Numbered from the stretch's first letter, positions 1 through 9,076 are shown. The stretch is DNA of 47,080 nt from Bacillota bacterium (GCA_023415475.1 JAEZKL010000088.1:1-47080), one strand, 5' to 3'. The notes: generated from the sequence alone by a model not told the origin. Numbers and translations: made by a program.

Positions 1-30
1 CTCTTCGGTCGCGTAGGCTTCGCCTATACA

Positions 31-88
31 AAAGACGGATAAACACCCGCCTTGCGAGCTAGCTCGCGTCGTGTGTCTACCCGTCTTT
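31..88 (-). terminator. Large stem-loop downstream of tRNA-Lys, possible terminator
   Basis: AAAGACGG at 31-38 pairs with CCGTCTTT at 81-88, and the stem continues inward to about 14 of 16 pairs. The loop holds a second perfect palindrome, GCGAGCTAGCTCGC at 54-67. On the minus strand the stem is followed by TTTTG, so it could end the tRNA-Lys transcript. A smaller hairpin, TAGGC-TTC-GCCTA, lies at 14-26. The T-run is short, so the terminator role is an inference. No gene is visible in bases 1-169. Confidence 0.4.
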
Positions 89-169
89 CTGTGCAGGTCT
101 CAGTTTTTTACGCGCAAAAAAAGCCCCAACCCCACAGCTCCTATGTCTGCAAAATTAGAACTTTTATAG

Positions 170-242
170 TGCGTCTCCAGGGGCTCGAACCCTGGACACC
201 CTGATTAAGAGTCAGGTGCTCTACCAACTGAGCTAGAAACGC
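170..242 (-). tRNA. tRNA-Lys (anticodon CTT)
   Basis: The reverse complement folds as a full cloverleaf. The acceptor strand GCGTTTC pairs with GAGACGC including one G-U, the D arm carries AGTTGGTAGA, the anticodon loop CTCTTAA has anticodon CTT, and the T arm carries GGTTCGAGCC. The discriminator is A. CCA is not encoded. A good promoter lies just upstream on the same strand. Confidence 0.95.
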
Positions 243-300
243 TTATATGTCGTTTGGCTTGTATTACTTTTGTTTTTCTTAATTACCGAACGCAAAAGTT

Positions 301-329
301 ATTATATATGGTCTAGAAACAAATTGCAA
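301..329 (-). promoter_or_regulatory. Promoter of tRNA-Lys
   Basis: On the minus strand there is TTGCAA (324-329), a 17-bp spacer and a perfect TATAAT (301-306), reading toward the tRNA at 242. The spacing and -10 box are those of a vegetative sigma-A promoter. Confidence 0.7.
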
Positions 330-388
330 GTGTTTTTTTAATTTTTTTAAAAAAATCGATAATTTATTTTTATCACTGCTTTATATTT

Positions 389-423
389 GGAAGAAAAGCC
401 TTAGTTTTCCAGGCTTTTCTTCC
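389..423. terminator. Inverted repeat, possible terminator
   Basis: A 13-bp perfect inverted repeat, GGAAGAAAAGCCT against AGGCTTTTCTTCC with a 9-base loop, lies between trxA and tRNA-Lys. On the plus strand it is followed by CTTTT; on the minus strand, the direction of trxA, the following bases are A/T mixed. It probably ends the trxA transcript, but no strong T-run supports this. Confidence 0.45.
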
Positions 424-520
424 CTTTTCGACCTTATTCTTACATGTTATTCCGATTGCTTCCATACAAGAGATGAATTAAAATATATTATCCAAAGTAT
501 TATATGATCTTATTCCCATC

Positions 521-838
521 TTACTTATGAGCATCAAGCTTGTCCTGAAGCACCTGTTTGGATACGAGTCCCACCACCTTGTCCACTGCTTCTCCGTTTT
601 TGAAGATAATCAAGGTCGGAATTGACATAACTCGATATTTCTCGGCTGTGTTTTGCTCCTGATCTACATTCAGCTTTCCAATCTTGAATACACCTTCATA
701 TTCCGCTGCCAGCTCTGCAACAATTGGCGCTATCATCTTACAGGGACCGCACCAGTCAGCATAGAAATCTACTAATACAGGAATCTCCGATTCCAAAGCT
801 TCTTTTTGAAAATTTACATCTGTAAATTGTAATGCCAT
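521..838 (-). CDS. trxA: Thioredoxin
   Basis: This 105-residue protein has the normal length of a bacterial thioredoxin 1. The active site WCGPC is at residues 29-33, in the usual FYADWCGPC setting, and the conserved cis-proline follows in MSIPTL. The family reduces protein disulfides in the cytoplasm and is itself reduced by thioredoxin reductase, whose gene is not in this window. The start is supported by a GGAGG sequence a few bases upstream (minus strand). The gene stands alone between tRNA-Lys and a small lysine-rich ORF. Its leader carries a hairpin (857-892). Confidence 0.97.
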   Translation of the reverse strand: MALQFTDVNFQKEALESEIPVLVDFYADWCGPCKMIAPIVAELAAEYEGVFKIGKLNVDQEQNTAEKYRVMSIPTLIIFKNGEAVDKVVGLVSKQVLQDKLDAHK

Positions 839-856
839 TCAATTTCCTCCATTCTA

Positions 857-892
857 TTCTTGAAGCCGTGGCTTTGCTTTACGGTTCAAGAA
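857..892 (-). other. Hairpin in the trxA leader
   Basis: TTCTTGAA (857-864) pairs with TTCAAGAA (885-892), and the stem continues as CCGT/ACGG after a one-base bulge. It lies about 20 bases before the trxA ribosome binding site. Its function is unknown; it could affect mRNA stability or translation. Confidence 0.45.
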
Positions 893-994
893 TTTATCCT
901 ATTGATGTTTAGTATCTCAATTAACACCATTTTTATGTGATTACAAAATAATATTATATCAGTTACTGTAAAAAGACAAGCAGGAATTCCGGGA

Positions 995-1138
995 CTATTT
1001 CTTCTTTTTCTTCTTCACGCTACTGTTCAGCAGACTCGATACCTCATCCCAGGATTTCTTCATAGTAAGAACCTTCCGATCGAATTTCGGATTCGTCCCC
1101 GTAACCTTTGCAACCTGTGATTTCCAATTGCTTTTCAT
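995..1138 (-). CDS. Small lysine-rich protein of unknown function
   Basis: A reading frame of 47 residues starts at the ATG at 1138, which has AAGG eight bases upstream, and ends in a run of six lysines after NSSV. The frame stays open further upstream to an ATG at 1222, giving 75 residues, but those first codons lie inside an interspersed hairpin repeat (1171-1227), so the longer form is probably an accident of the repeat. I recognise no domain. It could be a genuine small basic protein or the 3' remnant of a larger gene cut by the repeat. Confidence 0.4.
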   Translation of the reverse strand: MKSNWKSQVAKVTGTNPKFDRKVLTMKKSWDEVSSLLNSSVKKKKKK

Positions 1139-1170
1139 ATAACTAACCTTGCCTTTCTTCATAGCCAGCA

Positions 1171-1227
1171 AACTTTGGGCGACAGTATAAATTCGCTGAT
1201 TGAAAAATCTTTGATTTTTCAATCTAC
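1171..1227 (+). repeat. Interspersed hairpin repeat, copy 1 (diverged)
   Basis: The core at 1198-1224 is GATTGAAAAATC, a TTT loop and the exact complement GATTTTTCAATC. The flank to the left, with TTTGGGCGACAG and AAATTCGC, matches the flanks of copies at 14531-14609 and 28884-28963 in the same orientation. It overlaps the 5' end of the 75-codon frame described above. Confidence 0.65.
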
Positions 1228-1295
1228 ACTCCGGCTTTCTTTTATTATCATTCTATGATTAAGGTGTTGGTTTAGTCCCTGTCTTTTTATACCGA

Positions 1296-1934
1296 TTATT
1301 TACGATAAGCCACCAGTCGGTGTATCGGGTTACCCATCGCAGAGAAACGCTCCTCATACTCTGTCATGATATTTCCTGTTACATATTCGCTATGATGAAG
1401 ATCATAGGTGACCTCACGCAGCTCCCACCCGGCAATACCTGCCTCCTCAACGGAGAAATCAAATAATTGTCGGTTATCGGTCTTAAAGCAAACCTCTCCT
1501 TCTCTCTTAAGGCACTGATTATACTTCGCCAGAAACTCCTTACTGGTCAGTCGGCGTTTGGCATGGCGGTCCTTTGGCCAGGGATCGGAGAAGTTAAGAT
1601 AGATGCGGTCAATCTCCTCACTGCCAAAGATATCATTCAGGTATTCCGCATCAAAGCGAATGAAGTACAAGTTATTCAGTTCTGTCTCCTTACTTTTCTC
1701 CAACGCACGGAGAAGTACGCTTGAGTATTTTTCAATTCCGATATAATTAATCTGCGGATTTCTCGCAGCCATCTCCATGATGAAGCGTCCCTTCCCCATG
1801 CCGATCTCAATATGCAGGGGGTGATCATTACCAAATAGGCTCTTCCACTGTCCCTTCCATTTCTCCGGCTCTTGAACCACATATTCGTTTGCAGCAACAA
1901 TTTCTCTAGAGCCCCTAATATTCCTAAGTCTCAT
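1296..1934 (-). CDS. trmB: tRNA (guanine-N7-)-methyltransferase
   Basis: This 212-residue protein has the length and motifs of TrmB, which methylates G46 in the tRNA variable loop using S-adenosylmethionine. The SAM-binding motif appears as EIGMGKGRF near residue 43, with the family signature NFSDPWPK near residue 115 and the C-terminal TEYEERF segment. An AGGAGG sequence stands at good distance before the ATG at 1934. The family acts alone in Firmicutes. It is cytoplasmic and housekeeping; nothing odd is seen. Confidence 0.96.
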   Translation of the reverse strand: MRLRNIRGSREIVAANEYVVQEPEKWKGQWKSLFGNDHPLHIEIGMGKGRFIMEMAARNPQINYIGIEKYSSVLLRALEKSKETELNNLYFIRFDAEYLNDIFGSEEIDRIYLNFSDPWPKDRHAKRRLTSKEFLAKYNQCLKREGEVCFKTDNRQLFDFSVEEAGIAGWELREVTYDLHHSEYVTGNIMTEYEERFSAMGNPIHRLVAYRK

Positions 1935-2154
1935 AAATTCCTCCTTGAATATTCTGCCGATATCAGTTTATACTGTGTTTTATGCAGGTATTAATTATGG
2001 TATCATTGTTCCAATTATAAATTCATTCACAACTTTCGTCAATTAGTCCTTTACGCATCTTGTTTTCCACTCCTTGTCTAAAAACCATTCCTTTTCCTTA
2101 TTCTTTATAGTATACTGTATGGGATGTAATTCAATATGAGAGGAGATTTGTGAA

Positions 2155-2772
2155 ATGAAGGTTATTGCTATTAATGGAAGTCCAAAACCAAAGGGTAATA
2201 CCTATATGGCACTTAAGACTGTATGTGATGAATTGGAAAACCAGGGTATTGAGACAGAGATACTTCATGTAGGCAATATGGAGATTAAGGGCTGTATCGG
2301 TTGCGGCCGTTGCAAAGAGGGTCAATGTGTCTTCTCGGATGAACAGCTGCGCGGGATTGTAGACAAGGTACATGCTGCGGATGGTCTTCTGTTAGGGAGC
2401 CCAGTCTATTATGCAGGAATTGCAGGCACGATGAAAAGCTTCTTAGATCGCCTTTTCTTCCCTAACCGCGGAGAGCTTCGCTTAAAGGTCGGTGCCTCCA
2501 TCGCCGTCCCACGTCGCTCCGGCGGAGTTACGACCTTTGATCAGCTGAATAATTATTTCTTGATCTCAGAGATGATGATTACCCCCTCCTACTACTGGAA
2601 CGTTATTCATGGCGGTACACCGGGAGAGGTAACCCAGGATAACGAGGGTATGAGCGTTCTTAGGAATCTGGCAAATAATATGGCTTGGATGATTAAAGTT
2701 AAGGATTATTGCAAGGATACCATTCCGGTACCTGATCCGGTGCCGCGGGAATGGACGAATTTTATCAGATAA
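2155..2772 (+). CDS. Iron-sulfur flavoprotein, NADPH-dependent FMN reductase family
   Basis: The 205-residue protein starts with MKVIAINGSPKPKGNT, the FMN phosphate-binding loop of the flavodoxin-like FMN reductase fold. It then shows CIGCGRCKEGQC near residues 47-58, the compact C-x2-C-x2-C-x4-C motif of Isf-type proteins that bind a 4Fe-4S cluster. GSPVYYAGIAGTMKSFLDR is the second flavin-binding loop. Family members pass electrons between ferredoxin-like donors and small acceptors in anaerobes; the real substrate cannot be told from sequence. GGAG precedes the ATG by nine bases. It is a single gene, transcribed away from trmB. Confidence 0.85.
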   Translation: MKVIAINGSPKPKGNTYMALKTVCDELENQGIETEILHVGNMEIKGCIGCGRCKEGQCVFSDEQLRGIVDKVHAADGLLLGSPVYYAGIAGTMKSFLDRLFFPNRGELRLKVGASIAVPRRSGGVTTFDQLNNYFLISEMMITPSYYWNVIHGGTPGEVTQDNEGMSVLRNLANNMAWMIKVKDYCKDTIPVPDPVPREWTNFIR

Positions 2773-2962
2773 AATTCACATTTATTGTCCTTTTTTTGGT
2801 TTACAATTGAATATCTCATATAGTACAATTGTAGATACTGTAATAGACAATCTTAACATAATCTGGTTAGGGATGGCTATACCATACAAAATACAAGGTT
2901 ATTAGTAACAAGGGGCAGCTCCGATGTTTTGCAGGTTTTGAGAAAGGCATGGTTTTTTATTT

Positions 2963-4378
2963 ATGAAACGACAATTCATTGCTTTATTAAGCATTCTTAT
3001 CATATTTTTATCATCGATATTCACTTCGGTACCCGTACAAGCAACCGCTACAGATAGCGATAAGGCCTGGCCGGACGGACCAAATGTCTTTGCTGAGTCA
3101 GCGATTGTTATGGAAGCCTCTACCGGACTTATTCTTTATGAGAAGAATATTAATACCGTTCATTACCCTGCTAGTATTACTAAGATTATGACTGCATTGC
3201 TTGCAATAGAGAATTCTAATCTGGGAGAGGTTGTAACCTTTTCTAAGAATGCGGTATTTGATGTTGATTTAGACAGCAGCCGCATCGGTATTGATGTTGG
3301 TGAGCAGCTTACGATGCAGCAATGCCTTTATGGGGTTTTACTGGAATCGGCTAACGAGGTTTCTTATGCTGTGGCCGAGCACGTAGGAGGTAGTGCGGAC
3401 GAGTTTGCGAAAATGATGACCGAGCGAGCAAAGGAATTGGGCTGCCTTAATACCAATTTCGTGAATCCACATGGATTACATGATGAGAAGCATTATACCT
3501 CCTGTTATGATATGGCGCTGATAACCAGAGAGGCAATGAAGAATGCTACCTTTCGTAAGATATTTGATTCTCGGACCTACCAAATCCCTCCCACCAATAT
3601 ACAGTCAGAGACCCGATATCTAAGAAACCATCATAAGTTCGTTCTTGAGCAGGATTATCGTTATGATGATTGCATTGGTGGCAAGACCGGCTATACCTCA
3701 AACTCTAAGTTTACTCTGGTATCCGTAGCAAAGCGTGGAGACCTGGAATTAATCTGCGTTATCATGAGAGACGACAGTAGTGCGCATCAATATACGGACA
3801 CTCAGAAGCTATTCGATTATGCCTTTGATAACTTCTCTATCTACCCAATTGCTGATTTAGAATCGTCACAAGCATTAGCAGAATCTCCGATGTTTGCCCG
3901 TTATAACCCTTTGTTAAGCGAGATTTCCTCTCCCATCTCTACAGATGAGAAGGGTTACCTTGTACTACCGAACAGTGCTTCCTTTCAGGATGCGAAGAAA
4001 GAGGTTACCTTCTACCCTGCATCCGAACAGACCGTGACTCAACAGAATCATACTGTCGTGGGTAAGATTTCATATGCCTATAACGGAAAATATGTTGGCG
4101 GTGCTGACATTCTATATCATGATGATCAGCCCTTACGATTAAAGCACTCTGAAACAGAAAAAAATAACCCCACCTCTACCCCCGAGGATTCTTCGACGGC
4201 AAAAGCAGATAAGAGCCTTCGTCCGATTATCCTGGGCGGTATTGTAGGATTATTTGTATTAATTATAATTCTTTACTTTGTATTGGTGGAAGCTCCACGT
4301 CTGAAACGTAGAAACGCTTATTATAAAAAACGAGCGAAACGGAAGTCCTTTAAAGATGATGATTTTCTGGACTTATAA
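2963..4378 (+). CDS. dacF: D-alanyl-D-alanine carboxypeptidase (penicillin-binding protein)
   Basis: The 471-residue protein has an N-terminal signal peptide (residues 1-27, ending VQATA) and the three motifs of low-molecular-mass penicillin-binding proteins: SITK at 71-74 with the catalytic serine, SAN at 129-131, and KTG at 241-243. The family trims the terminal D-alanine of peptidoglycan stem peptides outside the membrane. Unlike PBP5, which has an amphipathic anchor, it ends in a true transmembrane helix (about 421-442) followed by a strongly basic then acidic cytoplasmic tail. A TTTACA-18-TACAAT promoter candidate is at 2800-2829. The only Shine-Dalgarno-like bases are rather far from the ATG. 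The symbol is by family; dacA/dacB naming is possible. Confidence 0.88.
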   Translation: MKRQFIALLSILIIFLSSIFTSVPVQATATDSDKAWPDGPNVFAESAIVMEASTGLILYEKNINTVHYPASITKIMTALLAIENSNLGEVVTFSKNAVFDVDLDSSRIGIDVGEQLTMQQCLYGVLLESANEVSYAVAEHVGGSADEFAKMMTERAKELGCLNTNFVNPHGLHDEKHYTSCYDMALITREAMKNATFRKIFDSRTYQIPPTNIQSETRYLRNHHKFVLEQDYRYDDCIGGKTGYTSNSKFTLVSVAKRGDLELICVIMRDDSSAHQYTDTQKLFDYAFDNFSIYPIADLESSQALAESPMFARYNPLLSEISSPISTDEKGYLVLPNSASFQDAKKEVTFYPASEQTVTQQNHTVVGKISYAYNGKYVGGADILYHDDQPLRLKHSETEKNNPTSTPEDSSTAKADKSLRPIILGGIVGLFVLIIILYFVLVEAPRLKRRNAYYKKRAKRKSFKDDDFLDL

Positions 4379-5227
4379 TTATTGACCATAGGATGCGAAT
4401 AAGGCTGAGATCTCATCCGCAGATAATGCTTTATTCGCATCGGCATATAAGGGCTTAATTTCCTTATTTAGAGCTTGCTGCTCTTCTGCTTCCTGTTCAC
4501 TTAATTCCTCATCCAGCTCTACTACTGCATCTACGTTCCATCCCGTCTCGGTAAGATTCTCTACTCTTGGTTCAGAATTCATATTCCAGCTGCTCTCAAA
4601 ATATTGATTACTCATAGACAGTACCCGATCCGTGTTACTCATATTCTGAAGCTCCTGCTGCACCACCTGAGTACTACACTCAAGACGCTCAGCAATCCTA
4701 CCCAACACCTCTATCATCTCTGTTTGATTTCCTGACTCGCCGATGGCCTTCATCAACTGCCTTGCATTCTCTTTATTATAATTGATCTCAAGGCTAAGGG
4801 CCTTCTTCTGTCCTTCCAACGCCTTTATCTGTAAATCCGCAAGCCTTTGAAGAGCACTTGCATTATTCACTTCCAAGGAATCTATTCTATCTATAAGCTC
4901 CTCCAATTGCTCCGAAAGCGTCGCTGTATTCTTCTTTGTCGCGGTATAGGTTGCCTTCTGCAGGTTTTGCAATTCATTAAGACGTTCATTCCAGCGCCCC
5001 GTTTCCTCGAGGTACATCCGGTCGATATAATTTTTAATCTCTTTGCCGCTTTCTGACAGTTTACTTCGAATGGAGTCCATCCAAAGGTATCCCGTTATCA
5101 GTACAACAGCGCCAAGGGCTATTATACTGAATAGATGACTCGCGCCTGCCTGTATAAAATATGCCTCTGCAATAACAGAGCCTAAAAAGCATAAACTAAA
5201 AAAAACTATATTTAATTTCTTTTTCAT
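4379..5227 (-). CDS. Membrane-anchored coiled-coil protein of unknown function
   Basis: The 282-residue protein has two hydrophobic helices at the N-terminus (about 7-25 and 31-50) and then long charged, heptad-like helical stretches (about 55-200) rich in E, L, N and Q, followed by an acidic tail. I recognise no catalytic motif. It resembles scaffold or sensor-type coiled-coil proteins in layout only. Its stop codon abuts the stop codon of the convergent carboxypeptidase gene with no base between, so each gene's transcript may run into the other. Function is not known. Confidence 0.75.
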   Translation of the reverse strand: MKKKLNIVFFSLCFLGSVIAEAYFIQAGASHLFSIIALGAVVLITGYLWMDSIRSKLSESGKEIKNYIDRMYLEETGRWNERLNELQNLQKATYTATKKNTATLSEQLEELIDRIDSLEVNNASALQRLADLQIKALEGQKKALSLEINYNKENARQLMKAIGESGNQTEMIEVLGRIAERLECSTQVVQQELQNMSNTDRVLSMSNQYFESSWNMNSEPRVENLTETGWNVDAVVELDEELSEQEAEEQQALNKEIKPLYADANKALSADEISALFASYGQ

Positions 5228-5409
5228 ACCAGATTTGCCCCTATCCTCGCTTTATCAGCGACTACGATTTATTTTTTTAACGATTGCCGCATTTTATATA
5301 TCGACATAACGTTTTAAAAAGTTTACGTCTAGGACTAAAGTTTTATTTACAATTGAGTAATTATATGTCTCAGGGTGAATCTAGTTCACTTACCGGAGGG
5401 TTTTTTGTG

Positions 5410-6837
5410 TTATTCGGTCCTGTCTGCCTGCTCGGGGAGTAGCTCGGAATTCTTTGGAAGCCGCACCGTAAACCTTGTGCCCTCGCCTATCTTACTTTGT
5501 ACCTCTATGGAACCATTGTAATAATTGATGATATGCTTAACTATGGAAAGTCCGAGACCCGTTCCGCCCACTTTTTTACTGCGTCCTTTGTCTACCCGAT
5601 AAAAGCGCTCAAAGATTCTTACCTTGGCATCCTCCGGTATTCCGACTCCGGTATCCTCCACCGTAATAATGATATCACTTTGTTCGGAGGTTACCGTAAC
5701 CCATACCTTACCCTCCGGTTTATTATATTTTATGGCATTGATGATCAGGTTACTCAACAGTTCTCGAAGCTGCTGCGTGTTAGCATACATCATGAGCGGC
5801 CTGCAATTGGTGTTGATGCTTACCTGATATTCCTTAGCAAGTGGCTCTAGTGAAGTACAGACCTCTTTTACGAGAGGAGCAAGGCGTACCTCCGACAAGG
5901 TAACCTCCGCTTCCTTCGTCTCCAGTCGTGATATCATCAGAATATCATTGATCAGACTTGTCATGTTGATGGTTTCCTTCTTGATTCTTGCAAGAAAATC
6001 CTTCTTCATATTCTCATTTGCCACCATGTTATTCTCCAATAATTCCAGGTATCCACGGACAGAGGTAAGCGGTGTCTTAAGCTCATGAGACACATTGGAG
6101 AAGAATTCCTGACGAACCATACGTTCAAATTCAATTCGGTCCATCGATTCCTTAACAGAATGAGACATCTTCATGGTGGTATCTGCTATGAAGTTCAACT
6201 CATCATATTTATATTTCTTAAAATGAAATTCCGGCTTATCCTGTGATAGCTTATTCAACTCCCCGGCAATTTCATTCAGAGGCTTTGTTACTGAGCCGGC
6301 AAAACGGTTCGCAATAAAGATTGATACAATAAGAGTAATACCGATACTGATTACAATTGCCGGAATCAATAAACCGGCATACTGCTCTACTCCGGAGAAC
6401 GGAATCGCCATACGGATAATATACTCATCATTTTCAGAAATACTGGCAACATACAGCATGGGCAGCAATAACGTTTCCGATTCACGTGTCGCATAACCGA
6501 GCCCGTTTTCCAGTGCTTCTTTCACCTCTTCACGGTCACTGTGATTCTCCATGGTGGTACTGTCCTCTATCTCACTATCAGCAATAACCTTACCGTTAAG
6601 ATCAATCACAGTAAAACGGGTCTGCTCATTCCCTTCCACCAGTCTCAACGCATCTACCTGAGCTTTAAGATCCCCCTCATAGTTCAAGCTATGATCTGTA
6701 ATTTTTACCGTATAGAGCATATTTTCCTCGGTACGGTCCAGTATAATCTTGCTGATGGCTGCACTAAAAATACTGCCGCTTAGGACAAGCGCCAGTGATA
6801 CTATCAATATGAATCTTTGAAATATTGCTCGTTTCAC
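5410..6837 (-). CDS. phoR: Phosphate regulon sensor histidine kinase
   Basis: The 475-residue protein has transmembrane helices at about 8-29 and 157-178 around an extracytoplasmic sensor domain, then HAMP, and a kinase core: H box FFSNVSHELKTPLTS, N box LLSNLIINAIKYN, G1 DTGVGIPE, F box FERFYRVD and G2 GGTGLGLSIV. The start is a GTG at 6837 with GGAGG four bases upstream; an ATG two bases earlier is out of frame. It follows phoB directly, last in the pst-pho run, so it most likely phosphorylates that regulator under phosphate limitation. WalK-like kinases share this layout; the operon context decides for PhoR. Confidence 0.9.
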   Translation of the reverse strand: MKRAIFQRFILIVSLALVLSGSIFSAAISKIILDRTEENMLYTVKITDHSLNYEGDLKAQVDALRLVEGNEQTRFTVIDLNGKVIADSEIEDSTTMENHSDREEVKEALENGLGYATRESETLLLPMLYVASISENDEYIIRMAIPFSGVEQYAGLLIPAIVISIGITLIVSIFIANRFAGSVTKPLNEIAGELNKLSQDKPEFHFKKYKYDELNFIADTTMKMSHSVKESMDRIEFERMVRQEFFSNVSHELKTPLTSVRGYLELLENNMVANENMKKDFLARIKKETINMTSLINDILMISRLETKEAEVTLSEVRLAPLVKEVCTSLEPLAKEYQVSINTNCRPLMMYANTQQLRELLSNLIINAIKYNKPEGKVWVTVTSEQSDIIITVEDTGVGIPEDAKVRIFERFYRVDKGRSKKVGGTGLGLSIVKHIINYYNGSIEVQSKIGEGTRFTVRLPKNSELLPEQADRTE

Positions 6838-6852
6838 ATACCCTCCGATTAA

Positions 6853-7533
6853 CTATGTTTTAGAAAAGCGATAGCCTACACTTCGAACCGTCTTTATGTG
6901 TTCAACACCAACCGTTCCAAGCTTCTGACGCAAGGTACGGATATGAATGTCCAGTGTTCTGGATTCTCCGTCGTATTCATAACCCCATATTTGATTCAAC
7001 AGCTCTTCCCTGCTGACTACCCTTACATCATGATCAATCAAATACATTAATAGCTCATATTCCTTATAAGTAAGCTCAACCGGAATATTATTGTTGGTTA
7101 CCTCTCTCGTCTGAGGATTAATCTTCAAGGTGTCGATTATTATTATATCACTTACATCCTCATTCTTCGCTCTGCGAAGCAGGGATCGGATTCTGGCGGC
7201 GAGCTCCAGGACACCGAAGGGCTTTGTGATATAATCATCTGCTCCGACATCAAGTCCCATTACCTTGTCTAATTCCTTATCCTTTGCCGTAAGGCAGATA
7301 ACAGGAATATTTTTCAATTGAATATCCTGTCTTAATATTCGAATTGCCGATAACCCATCCATACCCGGCAGCATCAGATCAAATATCGCAAGATCCGGTT
7401 GCTCCTCCTTCATATCAAGTAACGCAGGCTCAGCTGCTTCGTAGGCTTTTATGGTATATCCGAAGCCTTCCAGCGCAATTTTTAACAACTCTCTGATATT
7501 CTCATCATCTTCAATTACATAGATTCGTTCCAT
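6853..7533 (-). CDS. phoB: Phosphate regulon response regulator (OmpR family)
   Basis: The protein of 226 residues has a receiver domain (about 1-120, acidic residues D9/D10, phosphoacceptor D52, and the TKPF lysine loop) and a C-terminal winged-helix DNA-binding domain ending in RTLDIHIRTLRQKLG...TVRSVGYRF. I chose the ATG at 7533 because GGAG stands seven bases before it; the frame is open four codons further to another ATG at 7545. It lies between phoU and phoR, with 15 bases to phoR. It is expected to bind the 11-bp-spaced direct repeats in front of pstS. In Bacillus the same protein is called PhoP. Confidence 0.92.
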   Translation of the reverse strand: MERIYVIEDDENIRELLKIALEGFGYTIKAYEAAEPALLDMKEEQPDLAIFDLMLPGMDGLSAIRILRQDIQLKNIPVICLTAKDKELDKVMGLDVGADDYITKPFGVLELAARIRSLLRRAKNEDVSDIIIIDTLKINPQTREVTNNNIPVELTYKEYELLMYLIDHDVRVVSREELLNQIWGYEYDGESRTLDIHIRTLRQKLGTVGVEHIKTVRSVGYRFSKT

Positions 7534-7561
7534 AATAATCTCCATTCTAGTAATACACAGC

Positions 7562-8224
7562 TTATAGTATTCTTACATTATTAACAGAGCCGGTCTCATG
7601 GAATTCTGTCCACTCACAGATGTTTACCGCATGATCTCCAATACGTTCAAAGTATTTTGCTATCATAAGAATATCGACACATTGATCTACATGCTCGGAA
7701 GAAGATCTTAACAGAGATGCCACTTCCTCCTTCACCTTATCAAACAGATCATCTACAACATCATCCCTCTTAATGATCTCTCTTGCTTCTTCTACATTCA
7801 CCGTAGTAAATGCTCGAACCGCATCATGAACCATAGATTTTGCAACGTTGCCCATCTCCGGAATATGCCTTACCAGATCATAGACCGGATCCCGTTTTTC
7901 ACGGATAATTAACTCAGCGATATCGGCTGCATGGTCCCCGATGCGCTCCATATCTGTGACCACCTTTAACGCTGTAGTTACGATTCTTAAGTCTCTGGCA
8001 ACCGGCTGCTGTTTCAGAATCAAGGAAAGGCATCTTGCCTCGATGGTTTTTTCAATATCATTCACATTTCTATCTTCTTGTATAATTTCATTTGCCAATG
8101 CTTCATTCTGCCCTTCAAAGGCAACTAAGGTCTTTTCTATTGCTGCTTCAATGAGATGTCCCATTTCAACGAGATTCTCTTTTAATAACTGGAGCTCATG
8201 TTCAAAGCTAAGGCGCGCTGTCAT
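7562..8224 (-). CDS. phoU: Phosphate transport system regulator PhoU
   Basis: The 220-residue protein consists of two repeated three-helix PhoU domains; the repeats of the metal-binding motif are visible as ERIGDHAADIAE and ERIGDHAVNICEW. PhoU connects the Pst transporter to the PhoR kinase and keeps the regulon off when phosphate is plentiful. An AGGAGG ribosome binding site precedes the ATG. It is encoded between pstB and phoB on the same strand. Confidence 0.96.
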   Translation of the reverse strand: MTARLSFEHELQLLKENLVEMGHLIEAAIEKTLVAFEGQNEALANEIIQEDRNVNDIEKTIEARCLSLILKQQPVARDLRIVTTALKVVTDMERIGDHAADIAELIIREKRDPVYDLVRHIPEMGNVAKSMVHDAVRAFTTVNVEEAREIIKRDDVVDDLFDKVKEEVASLLRSSSEHVDQCVDILMIAKYFERIGDHAVNICEWTEFHETGSVNNVRIL

Positions 8225-8285
8225 AATAATTCCTCCTTATAATCATAATTATAGTTGAAGTAGTTTTTCGTGTCAAATCCGGGCA

Positions 8286-9044
8286 TCAACCAAATCTACC
8301 GGTAATGTAGTCCTCTGTTCTCTTATCAACCGGTCTGGTGAATAGGGTATCTGTCGGAGCAAACTCAATTACCTCCCCAACAAGGAAGAACGCAGTATAA
8401 TCGGAGATCCTGGCTGCCTGCTGCATATTGTGGGTAACAATGGCAACCGTATACTTTTCTTTTAGCTCAGACATCAGGTCCTCTATCTTCAATGTGGAAA
8501 TCGGGTCAAGTGCAGAGGTCGGCTCATCCATCAGGATAACCTCCGGTTCTACCGCCAAGGCTCTGGCGATGCAAAGCCTTTGCTGCTGTCCTCCGGACAA
8601 TCCAAGCGCAGACTTCTTAAGTCGATCCTTCACCTCATCAAAGAGAGCCGCTCCCCTGAGACTTTCCTCTACGATCTGATCCAGCTTCGCTTTTGACTTA
8701 GCCCCATGGATTCTTGGACCGTAAGCTACATTATCATAGATTGACATCGGAAATGGATTGGGTTGCTGGAATACCATACCGATTTTCTTACGAAGTAACG
8801 TTGTATCCACCCTCGGATCATAGATATCCTCACCGTCCAGAGTAACCAGACCCTCTATCTTAACTCCCGTGATGAGATCATTCATTCGGTTCAGGGTCTT
8901 TAGAAAGGTTGATTTTCCACATCCGGATGGGCCGATAAATGCGGTGATGGCTTTTTCCTTGATATTCATATCAATCCCCTTTAATGCATGGTTCGTACCA
9001 TAATAAAGATGCAAATTCTTAGTATTGATCTTATCCTTTAACAT
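8286..9044 (-). CDS. pstB: Phosphate ABC transporter ATP-binding protein
   Basis: The ATPase of the high-affinity phosphate importer has Walker A GPSGCGKSTF, Q-loop FQQPNPFP (the PstB-type sequence), signature LSGGQQQR and Walker B VILMDEPTSALDP followed by the switch histidine in VTHNM. The ATG at 9044 gives 252 residues, the usual family length, and has GGAG six bases upstream; an upstream ATG at 9077 in the same frame would overlap pstA and lacks a good site. It pairs with PstA and PstC on the inner face of the membrane. Confidence 0.96.
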   Translation of the reverse strand: MLKDKINTKNLHLYYGTNHALKGIDMNIKEKAITAFIGPSGCGKSTFLKTLNRMNDLITGVKIEGLVTLDGEDIYDPRVDTTLLRKKIGMVFQQPNPFPMSIYDNVAYGPRIHGAKSKAKLDQIVEESLRGAALFDEVKDRLKKSALGLSGGQQQRLCIARALAVEPEVILMDEPTSALDPISTLKIEDLMSELKEKYTVAIVTHNMQQAARISDYTAFFLVGEVIEFAPTDTLFTRPVDKRTEDYITGRFG

Positions 9045-9076
9045 ATATTTCTCCGTTCTGCCTTTTCGAGCATTCA

